Shown: positions 36,495-44,955, counted from the stretch's first letter. The stretch is DNA of 64,000 bases from Streptomyces sp. CBMA291 (GCF_014596525.1 NZ_MSJP01000101.1:1-64000), one strand, 5' to 3'. Numbers and translations are program-made. Notes: generated from the sequence alone by a model not told the origin.

Positions 36495-36863
36495 TCAGGC
36501 CGCGCGCCGCATCTGCGGGACCCGGATCGGGCGCGAGCCCGGACCGCCCACGTGCGAGAAGGGCTGCGTACGCCAGTCGAGACCCTGAGGGAGCGTCAGG
36601 AGGAGCGCGGTGTCCTGCTCCTGGACCTCCAGAGTGTCGTCGGCGGGCCCCGCCTCGCTCGCCGAGACGCCCGTGCCCTGGCAGACCGTCAGGACGAAGG
36701 GGTTCCACGGCGTGGGGCAGAGCGCGTGCTCCGGCAGCACGTCCTCGTCCGCGAGCAGCGCGATGGGCTGCTCGCACTCCGGGCAGACCACCCGGAACAT
36801 CTCAAAGGTGTCGTACGCGTCGAGCTCGTCGGGCGTGTCGACCGAATCAACAGGCTCCTGCAT
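36495..36863 (-). CDS. Small Cys-rich hypothetical protein
   Basis: A 122-residue acidic protein. VVCPECEQPI gives a CxxC pair (Cys27, Cys30), with further Cys49 in ALCP and Cys61 in TVCQ. The four Cys could make a zinc ribbon. The C-terminus ends SRPIRVPQMRRAA. GGGGGAGA precedes the ATG at 36863. It diverges from the following Lrp gene across 225 bp. I do not recognise the family. Confidence 0.7.
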   Translation of the reverse strand: MQEPVDSVDTPDELDAYDTFEMFRVVCPECEQPIALLADEDVLPEHALCPTPWNPFVLTVCQGTGVSASEAGPADDTLEVQEQDTALLLTLPQGLDWRTQPFSHVGGPGSRPIRVPQMRRAA

Positions 36864-37076
36864 GGAGAATCTCCCCCTCGGCTGGGTCGGCCGGATCTGT
36901 GCGGCCTCGACCACAGCAAGCACTTCCCATGCGGTCGTCCGCATAACCGTGAGCAGGTCTCCCGGGGCAGGCGCAAACCTGTGGCGTTCGTCACACGGGC
37001 TGCGCAGGTGCCCCGTGGCGGGCCATAACCGGCGATAGCGGCCGACCCCGGCGCTGCCGTCCGGCTCCGGGCGCAC

Positions 37077-37082
37077 TAGGGT
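37077..37082 (+). promoter_or_regulatory. -10 of leaderless Lrp gene
   Basis: TAGGGT ends 6 nt before the ATG at 37089, which implies a leaderless transcript; no RBS is present. Confidence 0.5.
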
Positions 37083-37088
37083 CACCGC

Positions 37089-37529
37089 ATGGAGGAGCTG
37101 GATCGTCAGATCGTCGAGTTGCTCGTCAAGGACGGGCGCATGAGCTACACCGACCTGGGCAAGGCCACGGGCCTGTCCACGTCGGCGGTGCATCAGCGCG
37201 TCCGACGCCTGGAGCAGCGCGGAGTCATCCGCGGCTATGCCGCGGTCGTGGACCCGGAGGCGGTGGGCTTGCCGTTGACCGCGTTCATCTCGGTCAAACC
37301 CTTCGACCCCAGCGCCCCCGACGACACTCCCGACCGGCTCGCCGACATCCCCGAGATCGAGGCCTGCCACAGCGTCGCGGGTGACGAGAACTACATCCTC
37401 AAGGTCCGGGTCGCCACTCCACTGGAGCTGGAGCACCTGCTCACCCGCATCCGCTCGCAGGCGGGGGTCTCCAGCCGCACCACCGTGGTGCTCTCCACGC
37501 CGTACGAGGCGAGACCGCCCCGCGTGTGA
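37089..37529 (+). CDS. Lrp/AsnC-family transcriptional regulator
   Basis: A 146-residue regulator with HTH (MEELDRQIVELLVKDGRMSY; GLSTSAVHQRVRRLEQRGVI) and RAM domain (CHSVAGDENYILKVRVATPLELEHLLTRIR). The GDENYILKV segment is the usual amino-acid sensing strand. No RBS; a -10 sits 6 nt upstream. It precedes an amidohydrolase gene in the same direction and diverges from the Cys-rich protein. The target is not evident. Confidence 0.92.
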   Translation: MEELDRQIVELLVKDGRMSYTDLGKATGLSTSAVHQRVRRLEQRGVIRGYAAVVDPEAVGLPLTAFISVKPFDPSAPDDTPDRLADIPEIEACHSVAGDENYILKVRVATPLELEHLLTRIRSQAGVSSRTTVVLSTPYEARPPRV

Positions 37530-37553
37530 ACCGGGTGCGCCCGCCACGGGGGG

Positions 37554-37644
37554 CCTGTGCCCCCTTCCCGGGGGGACCTGTGCCCCCCTTCAGGGGATGC
37601 CTGTGTCCCCCTTCGCGAGACACCTGAGTGCCCGTCGCAGGGGA
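37554..37644. repeat. 23-bp tandem repeat, four copies
   Basis: Units start at 37554, 37577, 37600 and 37623 with the common form CCTGTGCCCCC-TTC-nnGGGG. The first two can each fold as a small C/G hairpin. The array sits just after the Lrp gene and may act as its transcription end. Confidence 0.8.
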
Positions 37645-37675
37645 CCTGCCGGACAAACCGGGTCCTGGCAGGTCC

Positions 37676-37681
37676 TAGCCT
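37676..37681 (+). promoter_or_regulatory. -10 of leaderless amidohydrolase gene
   Basis: TAGCCT ends 6 nt before the ATG at 37688. No RBS is visible, so a leaderless transcript is likely. Confidence 0.45.
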
Positions 37682-37687
37682 GGTCGC

Positions 37688-39322
37688 ATGAGTGAGACCA
37701 CGTCTGCCGCCGAACACCGCACCGTGCTGCTGCGCGGAGGGGAAGTCCACAGTCCCGCCGATCCCTTCGCCACCGCCATGGTGGTGGAGCGCGGGCACGT
37801 CGCCTGGGTGGGCTCGGAAGGGGCGGCCGACGCCTTCGCCTCGGGCGTGGACGAGGTGGTCGACCTGGAGGGCGCGCTCGTCACCCCGGCGTTCGTCGAC
37901 GCGCATGTGCACACCACCGCCACCGGGTTCGCCCTCACCGGACTCGACCTGTCCCGGGCCGCCTCGCTCGCCGAGGCGGCCGAGCTGATCCGCGCCCACG
38001 CCGCCGCCCGCCCCGAGGACCGCATCCTCCTCGGGCACGGCTGGGACGCCTCCCGCTGGCCCGAGCGCCGTCCGCCGACCCGTACCGAACTCGACGGGCT
38101 CACCGGCGGCCGGCCGCTCTACCTCACCCGGATCGACGTCCACTCGGCCGTCGTCACCACCGCCCTGCTCGACCTCGTCCCCGGCGTCCGCGACCTGGAC
38201 GGCTTCCACGACGGGCGGGAGCCTCTCACCGGGGACGCCCATCACGCCGTGCGCGCCGCCGCCTTCGCCTCGGTCTCGCCCGCCCAGCGCACCGAGGCCC
38301 AGCGCGCCACCCGCGCGCGTGCCGCCTCCCTCGGCATCGGCACCCTGCACGAGTGCGGAGGGCCGCAGATTTCGTCCGAGGAGGACTTCACCGGTCTCCT
38401 GGACCTGGCCCGAGAGGAGGCCGGACCCCGGGTCGTCGGCTACTGGGCCGACCTCGACGTCGAGCGGGCGCGGGCGCTCGGCGCGCTCGGCGCGGCCGGG
38501 GACCTGTTCGCGGACGGCTCCCTCGGCTCGCACACCGCCTGCCTCCACGAGCCGTACGCGGACCACGCCGACGCCGGTCACGCCGGAGCCGCCCATCTGG
38601 ACGCGAGCACCGTGGCCCTCCATGTCGTGGCCTGCACCGAGGCGGGTCTCCAGGCGGGCTTCCACGCCATCGGGGACGCGGCCGTGACCGCCGTCGTCGA
38701 GGGCTTCAGGGCCGCCGCCGAGAAGCTGGGCCTGGCCCGGATCAGGGCCGCCCGGCACCGGGTGGAGCACGCCGAGATGCTCACCCCCGAGACGATCGCC
38801 GCCTTCGCCGAACTGGGCCTCACCGCCTCCGTGCAACCCGCCTTCGACGCGCTCTGGGGCGGCGACGAAGGCATGTACGCCGACCGCCTCGGCGCCGAGC
38901 GGGCCCGCACCCTCAACCCGTACGCGGCGCTGCTGCGTGCCGGAGTGCCGCTGGCCTTCGGCTCCGACAGCCCGGTGACCCCGCTCGACCCCTGGGGCAC
39001 CGTCCGGGCGGCCGCCTTCCACCGCACCCCGGAGCACCGGATCTCGGTCCGGGCCGCCTTCACCGCCCACACCCGGGGCGGCTGGCGGGCGGTCGGCCGG
39101 GACGACGCGGGGACGCTGGTCCCCGGCGCCCCCGCCGACTACGCGGTCTGGCGCGCCGAGGAACTGGTCGTCCAGGCGCCCGACGACCGGGTGGCCCGCT
39201 GGTCCACCGACCCGCGCTCCGGTACGCCGGGACTGCCCGATCTGACCCCCGGCGCCGACCTGCCGATCTGCCTCCGCACGGTCGTGCACGGACAGACGGT
39301 CTACGTGCGACCGAACGAGTGA
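37688..39322 (+). CDS. Amidohydrolase (YtcJ/amidohydrolase 3 family)
   Basis: A 544-residue metal-dependent hydrolase. Metal ligands appear in order: DAHVHT (residues 74-79), the FADGSLGSHTA loop, FHAIGDAA, RHRVEHAEM, and FGSDSPV with the catalytic Asp. The N- and C-terminal strands form the small beta-sandwich of the amidohydrolase superfamily. YtcJ-like enzymes have varied or unknown substrates (N-acyl or formamide compounds). No signal peptide; cytoplasmic. Confidence 0.9.
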   Translation: MSETTSAAEHRTVLLRGGEVHSPADPFATAMVVERGHVAWVGSEGAADAFASGVDEVVDLEGALVTPAFVDAHVHTTATGFALTGLDLSRAASLAEAAELIRAHAAARPEDRILLGHGWDASRWPERRPPTRTELDGLTGGRPLYLTRIDVHSAVVTTALLDLVPGVRDLDGFHDGREPLTGDAHHAVRAAAFASVSPAQRTEAQRATRARAASLGIGTLHECGGPQISSEEDFTGLLDLAREEAGPRVVGYWADLDVERARALGALGAAGDLFADGSLGSHTACLHEPYADHADAGHAGAAHLDASTVALHVVACTEAGLQAGFHAIGDAAVTAVVEGFRAAAEKLGLARIRAARHRVEHAEMLTPETIAAFAELGLTASVQPAFDALWGGDEGMYADRLGAERARTLNPYAALLRAGVPLAFGSDSPVTPLDPWGTVRAAAFHRTPEHRISVRAAFTAHTRGGWRAVGRDDAGTLVPGAPADYAVWRAEELVVQAPDDRVARWSTDPRSGTPGLPDLTPGADLPICLRTVVHGQTVYVRPNE

Positions 39323-39442
39323 TGTAGGGATTTGTCCGCTTCGGGAGGGGTGTTCGGTACGCTCCCGCCCGACCTGCGGGTCTTCCGCTCCCCTCCGGGA
39401 GGCCTCCGGGGGAGCGCCGGGGCCCCGCAGGTCAAGGGGGTA

Positions 39443-39473
39443 TTGACAGTCGACCGGCGGGGGCGGGTAGGTT
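39443..39473 (+). promoter_or_regulatory. Promoter upstream of ppm1
   Basis: TTGACA (39443-39448), 19-bp spacer, TAGGTT (39468-39473). This gives a leader of about 320 nt to ppm1. A second possible -10, TATGGT, lies at 39764-39769. The 479-bp gap between the amidohydrolase and ppm1 has no supported gene. Confidence 0.55.
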
Positions 39474-39801
39474 CACCGCGTCCACCACGGACGTCCGCCG
39501 GGACCTCCGTCCCCCGCCTGTCGCCGAACGCCGCCCGCGCCTCGGCCGCGAGGGAAGGTTTCTCCGGCGGAAGGTGCGACCCGGGTGGGGCCCGGACGTT
39601 CAGTAGACAACGGCTCTCGGTCGACCCGCAGCCAGCGGATCCCAGGTCGGACCGAAGGACGACGGGCCCCGCACCGCACCTCGGGCGTCCCGCTGGTCCC
39701 TTCCGTCCCTTCTGTCACCCGGGCCGGCCGACCCGCCGCGCCGGAGCACGCCGATGACCTCGCTATGGTGGGGTCCTGCGTTTGTATCCGAAGGGGCAGT
39801 A

Positions 39802-40578
39802 GTGAACGACGGTGGCCAGAGGCGTTACGGCCCGCTCGGCAAGGCCTTGGTGATCATTCCGACCTACAACGAGGCGGAGAACATCAAGCCGATCGTCGCG
39901 CGGGTACGGGAATCCGTACCCGAGGCGCACGTTCTCGTCGCCGACGACAACAGCCCCGACGGCACGGGCAAGCTCGCGGACGAGATCGCGTCCGAGGACG
40001 AGCACGTGCACGTACTGCACCGCAAGGGCAAGGAGGGGCTCGGCGCCGCCTACCTCGCCGGCTTCCGGTGGGGCATCGAGCACGGCTACGAGGTCCTGGT
40101 CGAGATGGACGCCGACGGCTCCCACCAGCCCGAGGAGCTGCCGAGGCTGCTCACCGCGCTCAAGGGCGCGGACCTGGTCCTCGGCTCCCGCTGGGTGCCC
40201 GGCGGCAGGATCGTGAACTGGCCGAAGTCCCGCGAGTTCATCTCGCGCGGCGGCAGCCTCTACTCGCGCGTGATGCTCGACGTGCCCATCCGCGACGTCA
40301 CCGGCGGCTACCGCGCCTTCCGCAAGGAGACCCTGGAGGGCCTGGGCCTGGAGGAGGTGGCCTCGGCGGGCTACTGCTTCCAGGTCGACCTGGCCCGCCG
40401 CGCGGTCGCCGCGGGCTTCCATGTCGTCGAGGTCCCGATCACCTTCGTCGAGCGCGAGGTCGGCGACTCCAAGATGAGCCGGAACATCGTCGTCGAGGCG
40501 CTGTGGCGGGTCACGGGCTGGGGACTGACGGCCCGCGCGGAGAAGGTCGGCAAGATGCTCGGCCGCAAACCTTCCTGA
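39802..40578 (+). CDS. ppm1: Polyprenol-phosphate mannosyltransferase Ppm1
   Basis: A 258-residue GT2 enzyme that makes polyprenyl-phosphate-mannose from GDP-mannose, the donor for protein O-mannosylation in Streptomyces and for lipoglycans. IIPTYNEAENIKPIV and VADDNSPDGTG bind the nucleotide. VEMDADGSHQPEEL carries the metal-binding DxD. GSRWVPGG and GYCFQVDLARRAV are DPM1 signatures. There is no C-terminal transmembrane domain, so it is the catalytic unit only; it lacks the fused acyltransferase of mycobacterial Ppm1. GTG 39802 is preceded by AAGGGG. Confidence 0.93.
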   Translation: MNDGGQRRYGPLGKALVIIPTYNEAENIKPIVARVRESVPEAHVLVADDNSPDGTGKLADEIASEDEHVHVLHRKGKEGLGAAYLAGFRWGIEHGYEVLVEMDADGSHQPEELPRLLTALKGADLVLGSRWVPGGRIVNWPKSREFISRGGSLYSRVMLDVPIRDVTGGYRAFRKETLEGLGLEEVASAGYCFQVDLARRAVAAGFHVVEVPITFVEREVGDSKMSRNIVVEALWRVTGWGLTARAEKVGKMLGRKPS

Positions 40579-40625
40579 TCTTGCCTTTACGACGTTCCGG
40601 CGGCGCGCCAGGCACACTGGGGACC

Positions 40626-41219
40626 ATGACGACCGGCGCACCGCCTCCCCTCGCCCCCCAGCGCTCCCGCGCGCGCAAATTCCTCCCGCTCGCCGTCGCC
40701 GCCTGGCTGGTCCTTGAGATCTGGCTGCTCATGGTGGTGGCGGACGTGGCGGGCGGGCTGACCGTCCTGCTTCTGCTGGTCGGCGGCGTCGTCCTCGGCG
40801 GCGCCGTCGTGAAGCGGGCGGGGCGCCGCGCCTTCCGCAACCTCACCTCGACGTTCCAGCAGGCCCAGGAGGCGGCGCGGGCGGGCGCCACGCCCTCGGC
40901 GCCGGAGCGGACCGGCGCGGAGGACCGCAACGGCTTCCTGATGCTCGGCGGCCTGCTCCTGATGATTCCCGGCCCGGTCTCGGACGTGGCCGGTCTGCTC
41001 CTGCTGATCCCGCCGGTCCGCTCGCTGCTCGGGCGGTACGCGGAGCGGGCCGTGGAGCGCCGGATGACCTCCGCCCCTCCCGGCAGCCTCCAGGACGCCT
41101 TCCAGCAGGCCCGCATGCACCGCCCGGACGGGAAGGTCGTCCCGGGCGAGGTCATCCGCCAGGACGGCTCCCAGGGCCCCCGGGAGCCCGACGGGAACCG
41201 TCCGCCGCTGATGCCCTGA
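40626..41219 (+). CDS. fxsA: FxsA-family membrane protein
   Basis: A 197-residue protein. Two hydrophobic hairpins (about 20-65 and 100-127) hold the FxsA features FLMLGGLLLMIPGPVSDVAGLLLLIPPVR and AAWLVLEIWLL. The C-terminal tail is hydrophilic. E. coli FxsA affects exclusion of phage T7; here the role is unknown. It follows ppm1 by 47 bp and ends before the shared rbpA terminator. Confidence 0.88.
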   Translation: MTTGAPPPLAPQRSRARKFLPLAVAAWLVLEIWLLMVVADVAGGLTVLLLLVGGVVLGGAVVKRAGRRAFRNLTSTFQQAQEAARAGATPSAPERTGAEDRNGFLMLGGLLLMIPGPVSDVAGLLLLIPPVRSLLGRYAERAVERRMTSAPPGSLQDAFQQARMHRPDGKVVPGEVIRQDGSQGPREPDGNRPPLMP

Positions 41220-41270
41220 CGCCTCCCGGTCCCGCCGCCCTCCGAAGGGGCGGTGGGGAAGCCGGACACG

Positions 41271-41321
41271 ACAACGCCGCGGGGCCCGTACACGGATCGT
41301 GTACGGGCCCCGCGGCGTTGT
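41271..41321. terminator. 23-bp perfect terminator between fxsA and rbpA
   Basis: The arms 41271-41293 and 41299-41321 are perfectly complementary over 23 bp with loop GGATC. The stem core is AACGCCGCGGGGCCCGTACA. On the plus strand it is followed by TCTTTTCC, giving a classical intrinsic terminator for fxsA; it also ends rbpA. Confidence 0.92.
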
Positions 41322-41340
41322 TCTTTTCCTGCCGGGTCCG

Positions 41341-41715
41341 CTAGGCGGACTTGCGGCTGTCGCGCGGATGCACGGCGATGTTCATGGCACCGGAACGCAG
41401 GACGGCCAGCCTTTCGGCGAGGACCTCCTCCAGCTCCTCGCGGGTACGCCGCTCCATGAGCATGTCCCAGTGCGTACGCGCCGGCTTGCCCTTCTTCTCC
41501 TCGGGTCCGTCCCCGTCCACCAGGAGAGCCTGGATTCCGCAGACCTTGCATTCCCACTCCGGCGGAATTTCCGCCTCGACCGAGAAGGGCATCTCAAAAC
41601 GATGTCCCTTCTCGCATGCGTACTCCACCGCCTGGCGCGGGGCCAGATCGATGCCGCGGTCGGTCTCGTAGCTCGTCACCACGAGGCGCGTGCCGCGAAG
41701 AGCTCGCTCACTCAT
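41341..41715 (-). CDS. rbpA: RNA polymerase-binding protein RbpA
   Basis: A 124-residue actinobacterial RNA polymerase partner that binds the principal sigma factor and stabilises open complexes. The zinc site is visible as Cys34, His38, Cys56 and Cys59 (YACEKGH, WECKVCG). The basic linker (KKGKPARTHWDMLMERR) and the C-terminal sigma-interaction domain (TREELEEVLAERLAVLR) follow. GGGAGG precedes the ATG. It is transcribed from a sigma-R-type promoter, as reported for S. coelicolor rbpA. Confidence 0.97.
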   Translation of the reverse strand: MSERALRGTRLVVTSYETDRGIDLAPRQAVEYACEKGHRFEMPFSVEAEIPPEWECKVCGIQALLVDGDGPEEKKGKPARTHWDMLMERRTREELEEVLAERLAVLRSGAMNIAVHPRDSRKSA

Positions 41716-41776
41716 GAATCGTGCCTCCCGGGCTTGTCGCCCACAGGACAGGTGTCGCTGTCGTCGTTATCCGGTC

Positions 41777-41802
41777 AACGTCCGGTCGGCGGTAAAGATT
41801 CC
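41777..41802 (-). promoter_or_regulatory. Sigma-R type promoter of rbpA
   Basis: On the minus strand GGAAT (41802-41798), 18 bp, GTT (41779-41777) exactly fits the sigma-R consensus used in the thiol-oxidative stress response. RNA would start near 41770, some 55 nt before rbpA. Confidence 0.8.
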
Positions 41803-41970
41803 CGTGCCGGGTCATGCGTCGCCCGTCGTGCCGCCCCTTGTTGTACCCACCAGTGCCCGTTTTGTCACATCTGGCGGCAGATGAGACCCGGTGTCTTCAC
41901 CAAAGCAGCACGCAGTAACGGTCCGCCTGGCAGGCCAAACGCGTACACTACCGCCCTTTCGGTGCCACGT

Positions 41971-43344
41971 CTAAACGCGGTCGGGAATCGGGTTCCCCGC
42001 GTCCAGTACCGCCTGCCGCACCGAGACCCTCGCGAGCAGCACGGAACCGACCACGAAGAAGATCACCAGGGAGATGATGGCATCCCGATAGCTTCCGGTC
42101 AGCTGGTACGCGAGACCGAATACCAGCGGTCCCAGCCAGCTCAGCCCCCGGTCGCTCATCTCGTACGCCGAGAAGTACTCCGCCTCCTTCCCGCGCGGCA
42201 CCAGATGCGAGAACAGCGAGCGCGACAGTGCCTGACTGCCGCCCAGCACCAGACCGATCGCCGCCGCCAGACCGTAGAAGAACACCGGCGCCCCGGCCGG
42301 CAGCAGGTATCCGGCCACCAGGATCAGCGTCCACACCACGAGGGAGCCCAGGATCGTCCGCTTGGCGCCGTAGGAACGGGCGAGCCGCCCCATCCCCAGC
42401 GCACCCGCCACCGCGAGGATCTGCACCAGCAGGACCGCCGTGATGAGCGTCGTCTGCTCCAGGCCCAGCTCCTCCGAGCCGAACACCGACGCCTGCGAGA
42501 TCACCGTCTGCACACCGTCGTTGTAGACCAGGTAGGCCAGGAGGAACGCCAGCGTCTTCGGATGCCGCCGCATGTCCTTGAGCGTCCCGGCGAGCTGACG
42601 CCAACCGCCGCCGACCCCGCCCCCGCCGGCCCGCGCCGCACCCGTCCGCCGGTCCCGCAGCCGTCGCAGCGGCACCAGCGTGAACGCGCCCCACCACACA
42701 CCGGCCGAGGCCAGACAGATCCGGACCGCCTCGCCCTCCGTCAGACCGAACGAGTCGTGGCCCGAGTAGAGGATCAGATTCAGTACGAGGACGAACGCCC
42801 CCGACGTGTAGCCGAAGGCCCAGCCCCGCGACGAGACCGTGTCCCGCTCGTCCGGCTCCGAGATCTGCGGCAGATACGCGTTGTAGAGCACCATCGACAC
42901 CGAGAGCGAGGCGTTCGCCACGATCAGCAGGAAGGCACCGAGCAGATACCGCTCGCCGTCCAGGAAGAACATCCCGGCCGTCGCCGCCGCCCCCAGATAC
43001 GCCGACGCCGCGAGCAGCGGCTTCTTCCGGCCCGTACGGTCCGCCGCCGCGCCCACCAGCGGCATCGCCAGCACCGCCACCACGATCGACGCCGACACCG
43101 CGTACGCGAAGAGGGAACCCGCCCGCACCGGCACGCTCAGCGGGTGCACGAAGCCGTCGGCGTCGGCCGCCGCCCGCGCCACCGAGGTCAGATACGGCCC
43201 CAGGAACACGGTCAGCACGCTCGTCGAGTACACCGAGCAGGCGAAGTCGTAGAAGTACCAGCCCCGCTGCTCCCGTCCGCGTTCGCCGGGATCGGAGGCG
43301 TACTCCTCGTCCGGCCGCTCCGGTTCGGTGGTCTCTGCGGTCAA
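41971..43344 (-). CDS. MFS transporter, UMF1/Atg22-like
   Basis: A 457-residue protein with about 12 membrane segments. WYFYDFACSVYSTSVLTVFLGPYL and LYNAYLPQISEPDERDTVSSRGWAFGYTSG are hallmarks of the UMF1/Atg22 group, linked in fungi to vacuolar amino-acid efflux. A TTG start (43344) with AGGGGG 8 nt upstream gives the usual length. It ends 44 bp from the preceding GDPD gene, suggesting one operon. Substrate unknown. Confidence 0.88.
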   Translation of the reverse strand: MTAETTEPERPDEEYASDPGERGREQRGWYFYDFACSVYSTSVLTVFLGPYLTSVARAAADADGFVHPLSVPVRAGSLFAYAVSASIVVAVLAMPLVGAAADRTGRKKPLLAASAYLGAAATAGMFFLDGERYLLGAFLLIVANASLSVSMVLYNAYLPQISEPDERDTVSSRGWAFGYTSGAFVLVLNLILYSGHDSFGLTEGEAVRICLASAGVWWGAFTLVPLRRLRDRRTGAARAGGGGVGGGWRQLAGTLKDMRRHPKTLAFLLAYLVYNDGVQTVISQASVFGSEELGLEQTTLITAVLLVQILAVAGALGMGRLARSYGAKRTILGSLVVWTLILVAGYLLPAGAPVFFYGLAAAIGLVLGGSQALSRSLFSHLVPRGKEAEYFSAYEMSDRGLSWLGPLVFGLAYQLTGSYRDAIISLVIFFVVGSVLLARVSVRQAVLDAGNPIPDRV

Positions 43345-43387
43345 GGCCGCGCCCCCTCGTCCGCCCCCGTGGTCCCCGGACGCGCGT

Positions 43388-44155
43388 TCAGCTCCATACG
43401 CCCCGCTCGGTCAGCACCGCGCGCAGCGTCTCCAGTCGATCGGTCATGATGCCATCCACCCCCAGGTCGAGGAGAGCGTTCATCCGCGCCGGATCGTTCA
43501 CCGTCCACACATGGACCTGGAGCCCGCGCGCGTGCGCCTCCCGGACGAACCGGCGGTCCACCACCGGGATGCCGCCCTGCCGTTCGGGGACCTGCGCCGC
43601 CACCGCCCCGGCCCGCAGCGCCGCCGGAATGCCCAGCGACCGCAGCCGGAGCCCGAGCACCCCGCGCACCCCGTACGAGGTGGCGAGACGGGGCCCCGCG
43701 AGACGCTGCGCCCGCGCCACCCTGGCCTCGGTGAAGGAGCCCACGCAGACCCGGTCCCAGGCGTCGGCCTCGCGGATCAGGTCGACGAGCGGCAGCAGCG
43801 CCGACTCGGTCTTGAGGTCCACGTTCCACCGCGCGTCGGGGAACTCCTCCAGGAGGTCCGCGAAGAGCGGCAGCGGCTCCGTGCCAGCCACCCGCGCCTC
43901 CCGCACCGCCGCCCACGGGAGGTCGCGGATCCGGCCGGAGACATCCGTCACACGGTCGAGGGTCGCGTCGTGGAAGGCCACGAGCGCCCCGTCCGCCGTC
44001 GTGTGCACATCGGTCTCGAAGTAGCGGTAGCCCGCCGCGGCGGCCCGGCGGAAGGCGGCCGCGGTGTTCTCCAGGCCGTTCGCCGTGCCGCCGCGATGGG
44101 CGAAGGGCAGCAGCGGGGAGGGGTGGTCGAGATAGGGGTGGCGTACGCGAGTCAC
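43388..44155 (-). CDS. Glycerophosphodiester phosphodiesterase
   Basis: A 255-residue GDPD TIM-barrel. LPFAHRGGTANGLENTAAAF has the catalytic HRG and the metal-binding GxxxEN; FETDVHTTADGALVAFHDATLDRVT has the second metal Glu/Asp and the catalytic His; WNVDLKTE completes the site. No signal peptide, so it is intracellular and cleaves glycerophosphodiesters to glycerol-3-phosphate. GTG 44155; RBS poor. Stop of the YczE-like gene overlaps its start by 4 nt. Confidence 0.9.
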   Translation of the reverse strand: MTRVRHPYLDHPSPLLPFAHRGGTANGLENTAAAFRRAAAAGYRYFETDVHTTADGALVAFHDATLDRVTDVSGRIRDLPWAAVREARVAGTEPLPLFADLLEEFPDARWNVDLKTESALLPLVDLIREADAWDRVCVGSFTEARVARAQRLAGPRLATSYGVRGVLGLRLRSLGIPAALRAGAVAAQVPERQGGIPVVDRRFVREAHARGLQVHVWTVNDPARMNALLDLGVDGIMTDRLETLRAVLTERGVWS

Positions 44156-44820
44156 GGGCGCAGTATGGCCTGTCCGGGTGTCCCGGGGGCGACGGCGGCG
44201 CTGCCGGAGTCCTGCTCGGGCACGGCGAACCGGGGCAGGAAGAACTGCGCGAGCGGACCGATCGACACGGCGTACAGCACCGTGCCGATGCCGACCGAAC
44301 CGCCCAGCAGGAAGCCGGTGGCCACCACCGCCACCTCGATCGACGTCCGCACCACCCGGATGGACCGGCCGGTGAGCCGGTGCAGACCGGTCATCAGGCC
44401 GTCGCGCGGACCGGGGCCGAAGCGCGCGGCTATGTAGAGACCGGTCGCCACCCCGTTGAGGACGATCCCGGCGACGAGCAGCGCGATCCGCCACGCCAGA
44501 TGCCGTGCGTCCGGCACGAGGGCCAGGGTGCCGTCGATGGCGAGACCGATCACGAACACGTTGGAGACCGTGCCCAGGCCCGGCCGCTGCCGGATCGGGA
44601 TCCACAGCAGCAGCACCAGGGCCCCGACGATGATCGAGACCGTTCCGATGGTCAGACCGGTCTTCCCGGCCAGGCCCTGATGCAGCACGTTCCAGGGCTC
44701 CAGGCCCAGACCACTGCGCACGAGCAGGGCCGAACTGACCCCGTAGAGCGCCAGACCCCCGTAGAGCTGGACGAGACGGCGGCCGACGTGCCGACCGCGG
44801 AGGCCGGAGGCGATGGACAA
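44152..44820 (-). CDS. YczE/YitT-like membrane protein
   Basis: A 222-residue protein with five hydrophobic segments (LVQLYGGLALYGVSSALLV; SIIVGALVLLLWIPI; ALLVAGIVLNGVATGLYIAA; VAVVATGFLLGGSVGIGTVLYAV). SGLGLEPWNVLHQGLA and GPGPRDGLMTGLHR are YczE signatures. It starts at TTG 44820; the RBS is part of a GGGAAGTTCCC palindrome. It diverges from a MocR regulator, a pairing known for YczE in many bacteria, so it is probably the regulator's target, perhaps an exporter or importer tied to the effector. Confidence 0.82.
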   Translation of the reverse strand: MSIASGLRGRHVGRRLVQLYGGLALYGVSSALLVRSGLGLEPWNVLHQGLAGKTGLTIGTVSIIVGALVLLLWIPIRQRPGLGTVSNVFVIGLAIDGTLALVPDARHLAWRIALLVAGIVLNGVATGLYIAARFGPGPRDGLMTGLHRLTGRSIRVVRTSIEVAVVATGFLLGGSVGIGTVLYAVSIGPLAQFFLPRFAVPEQDSGSAAVAPGTPGQAILRP

Positions 44821-44882
44821 GGGAAGTTCCCCCCGTTGTGGTGTCGCTGGAGGGAAATTCCCCCCAGTGTGGTGGCAGTGGA
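44821..44882. promoter_or_regulatory. 31-bp direct repeat operator, MocR/YczE gap
   Basis: 44821-44851 and 44852-44882 are adjacent direct repeats, identical at 25 of 31 positions. Each begins with a palindrome: GGGAAGTTCCC (44821) and GGGAAATTCCC (44852), followed by CCCnnTGTGGTG. Spacing equals three helical turns. This resembles the tandem half-sites bound by MocR/GabR regulators. Confidence 0.7.
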
Positions 44883-44955
44883 CTGGCTCGTGACACTCTG
44901 TGGCGGGAGAACGGGTGCCAACCATGGCCAATTTCAGGAAGGTGGACTGATTTCC

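Noticed and set aside
35829-36588. Several overlapping frames in the 733-bp gap
   Set aside because: They are open on several frames at once, rich in Arg/Gly/Pro and without RBS; repeats explain them better.
39585-39800. Arg/Pro-rich frame leading into ppm1
   Set aside because: GC-bias artefact in the leader; it continues out of frame through ppm1 and has no RBS.
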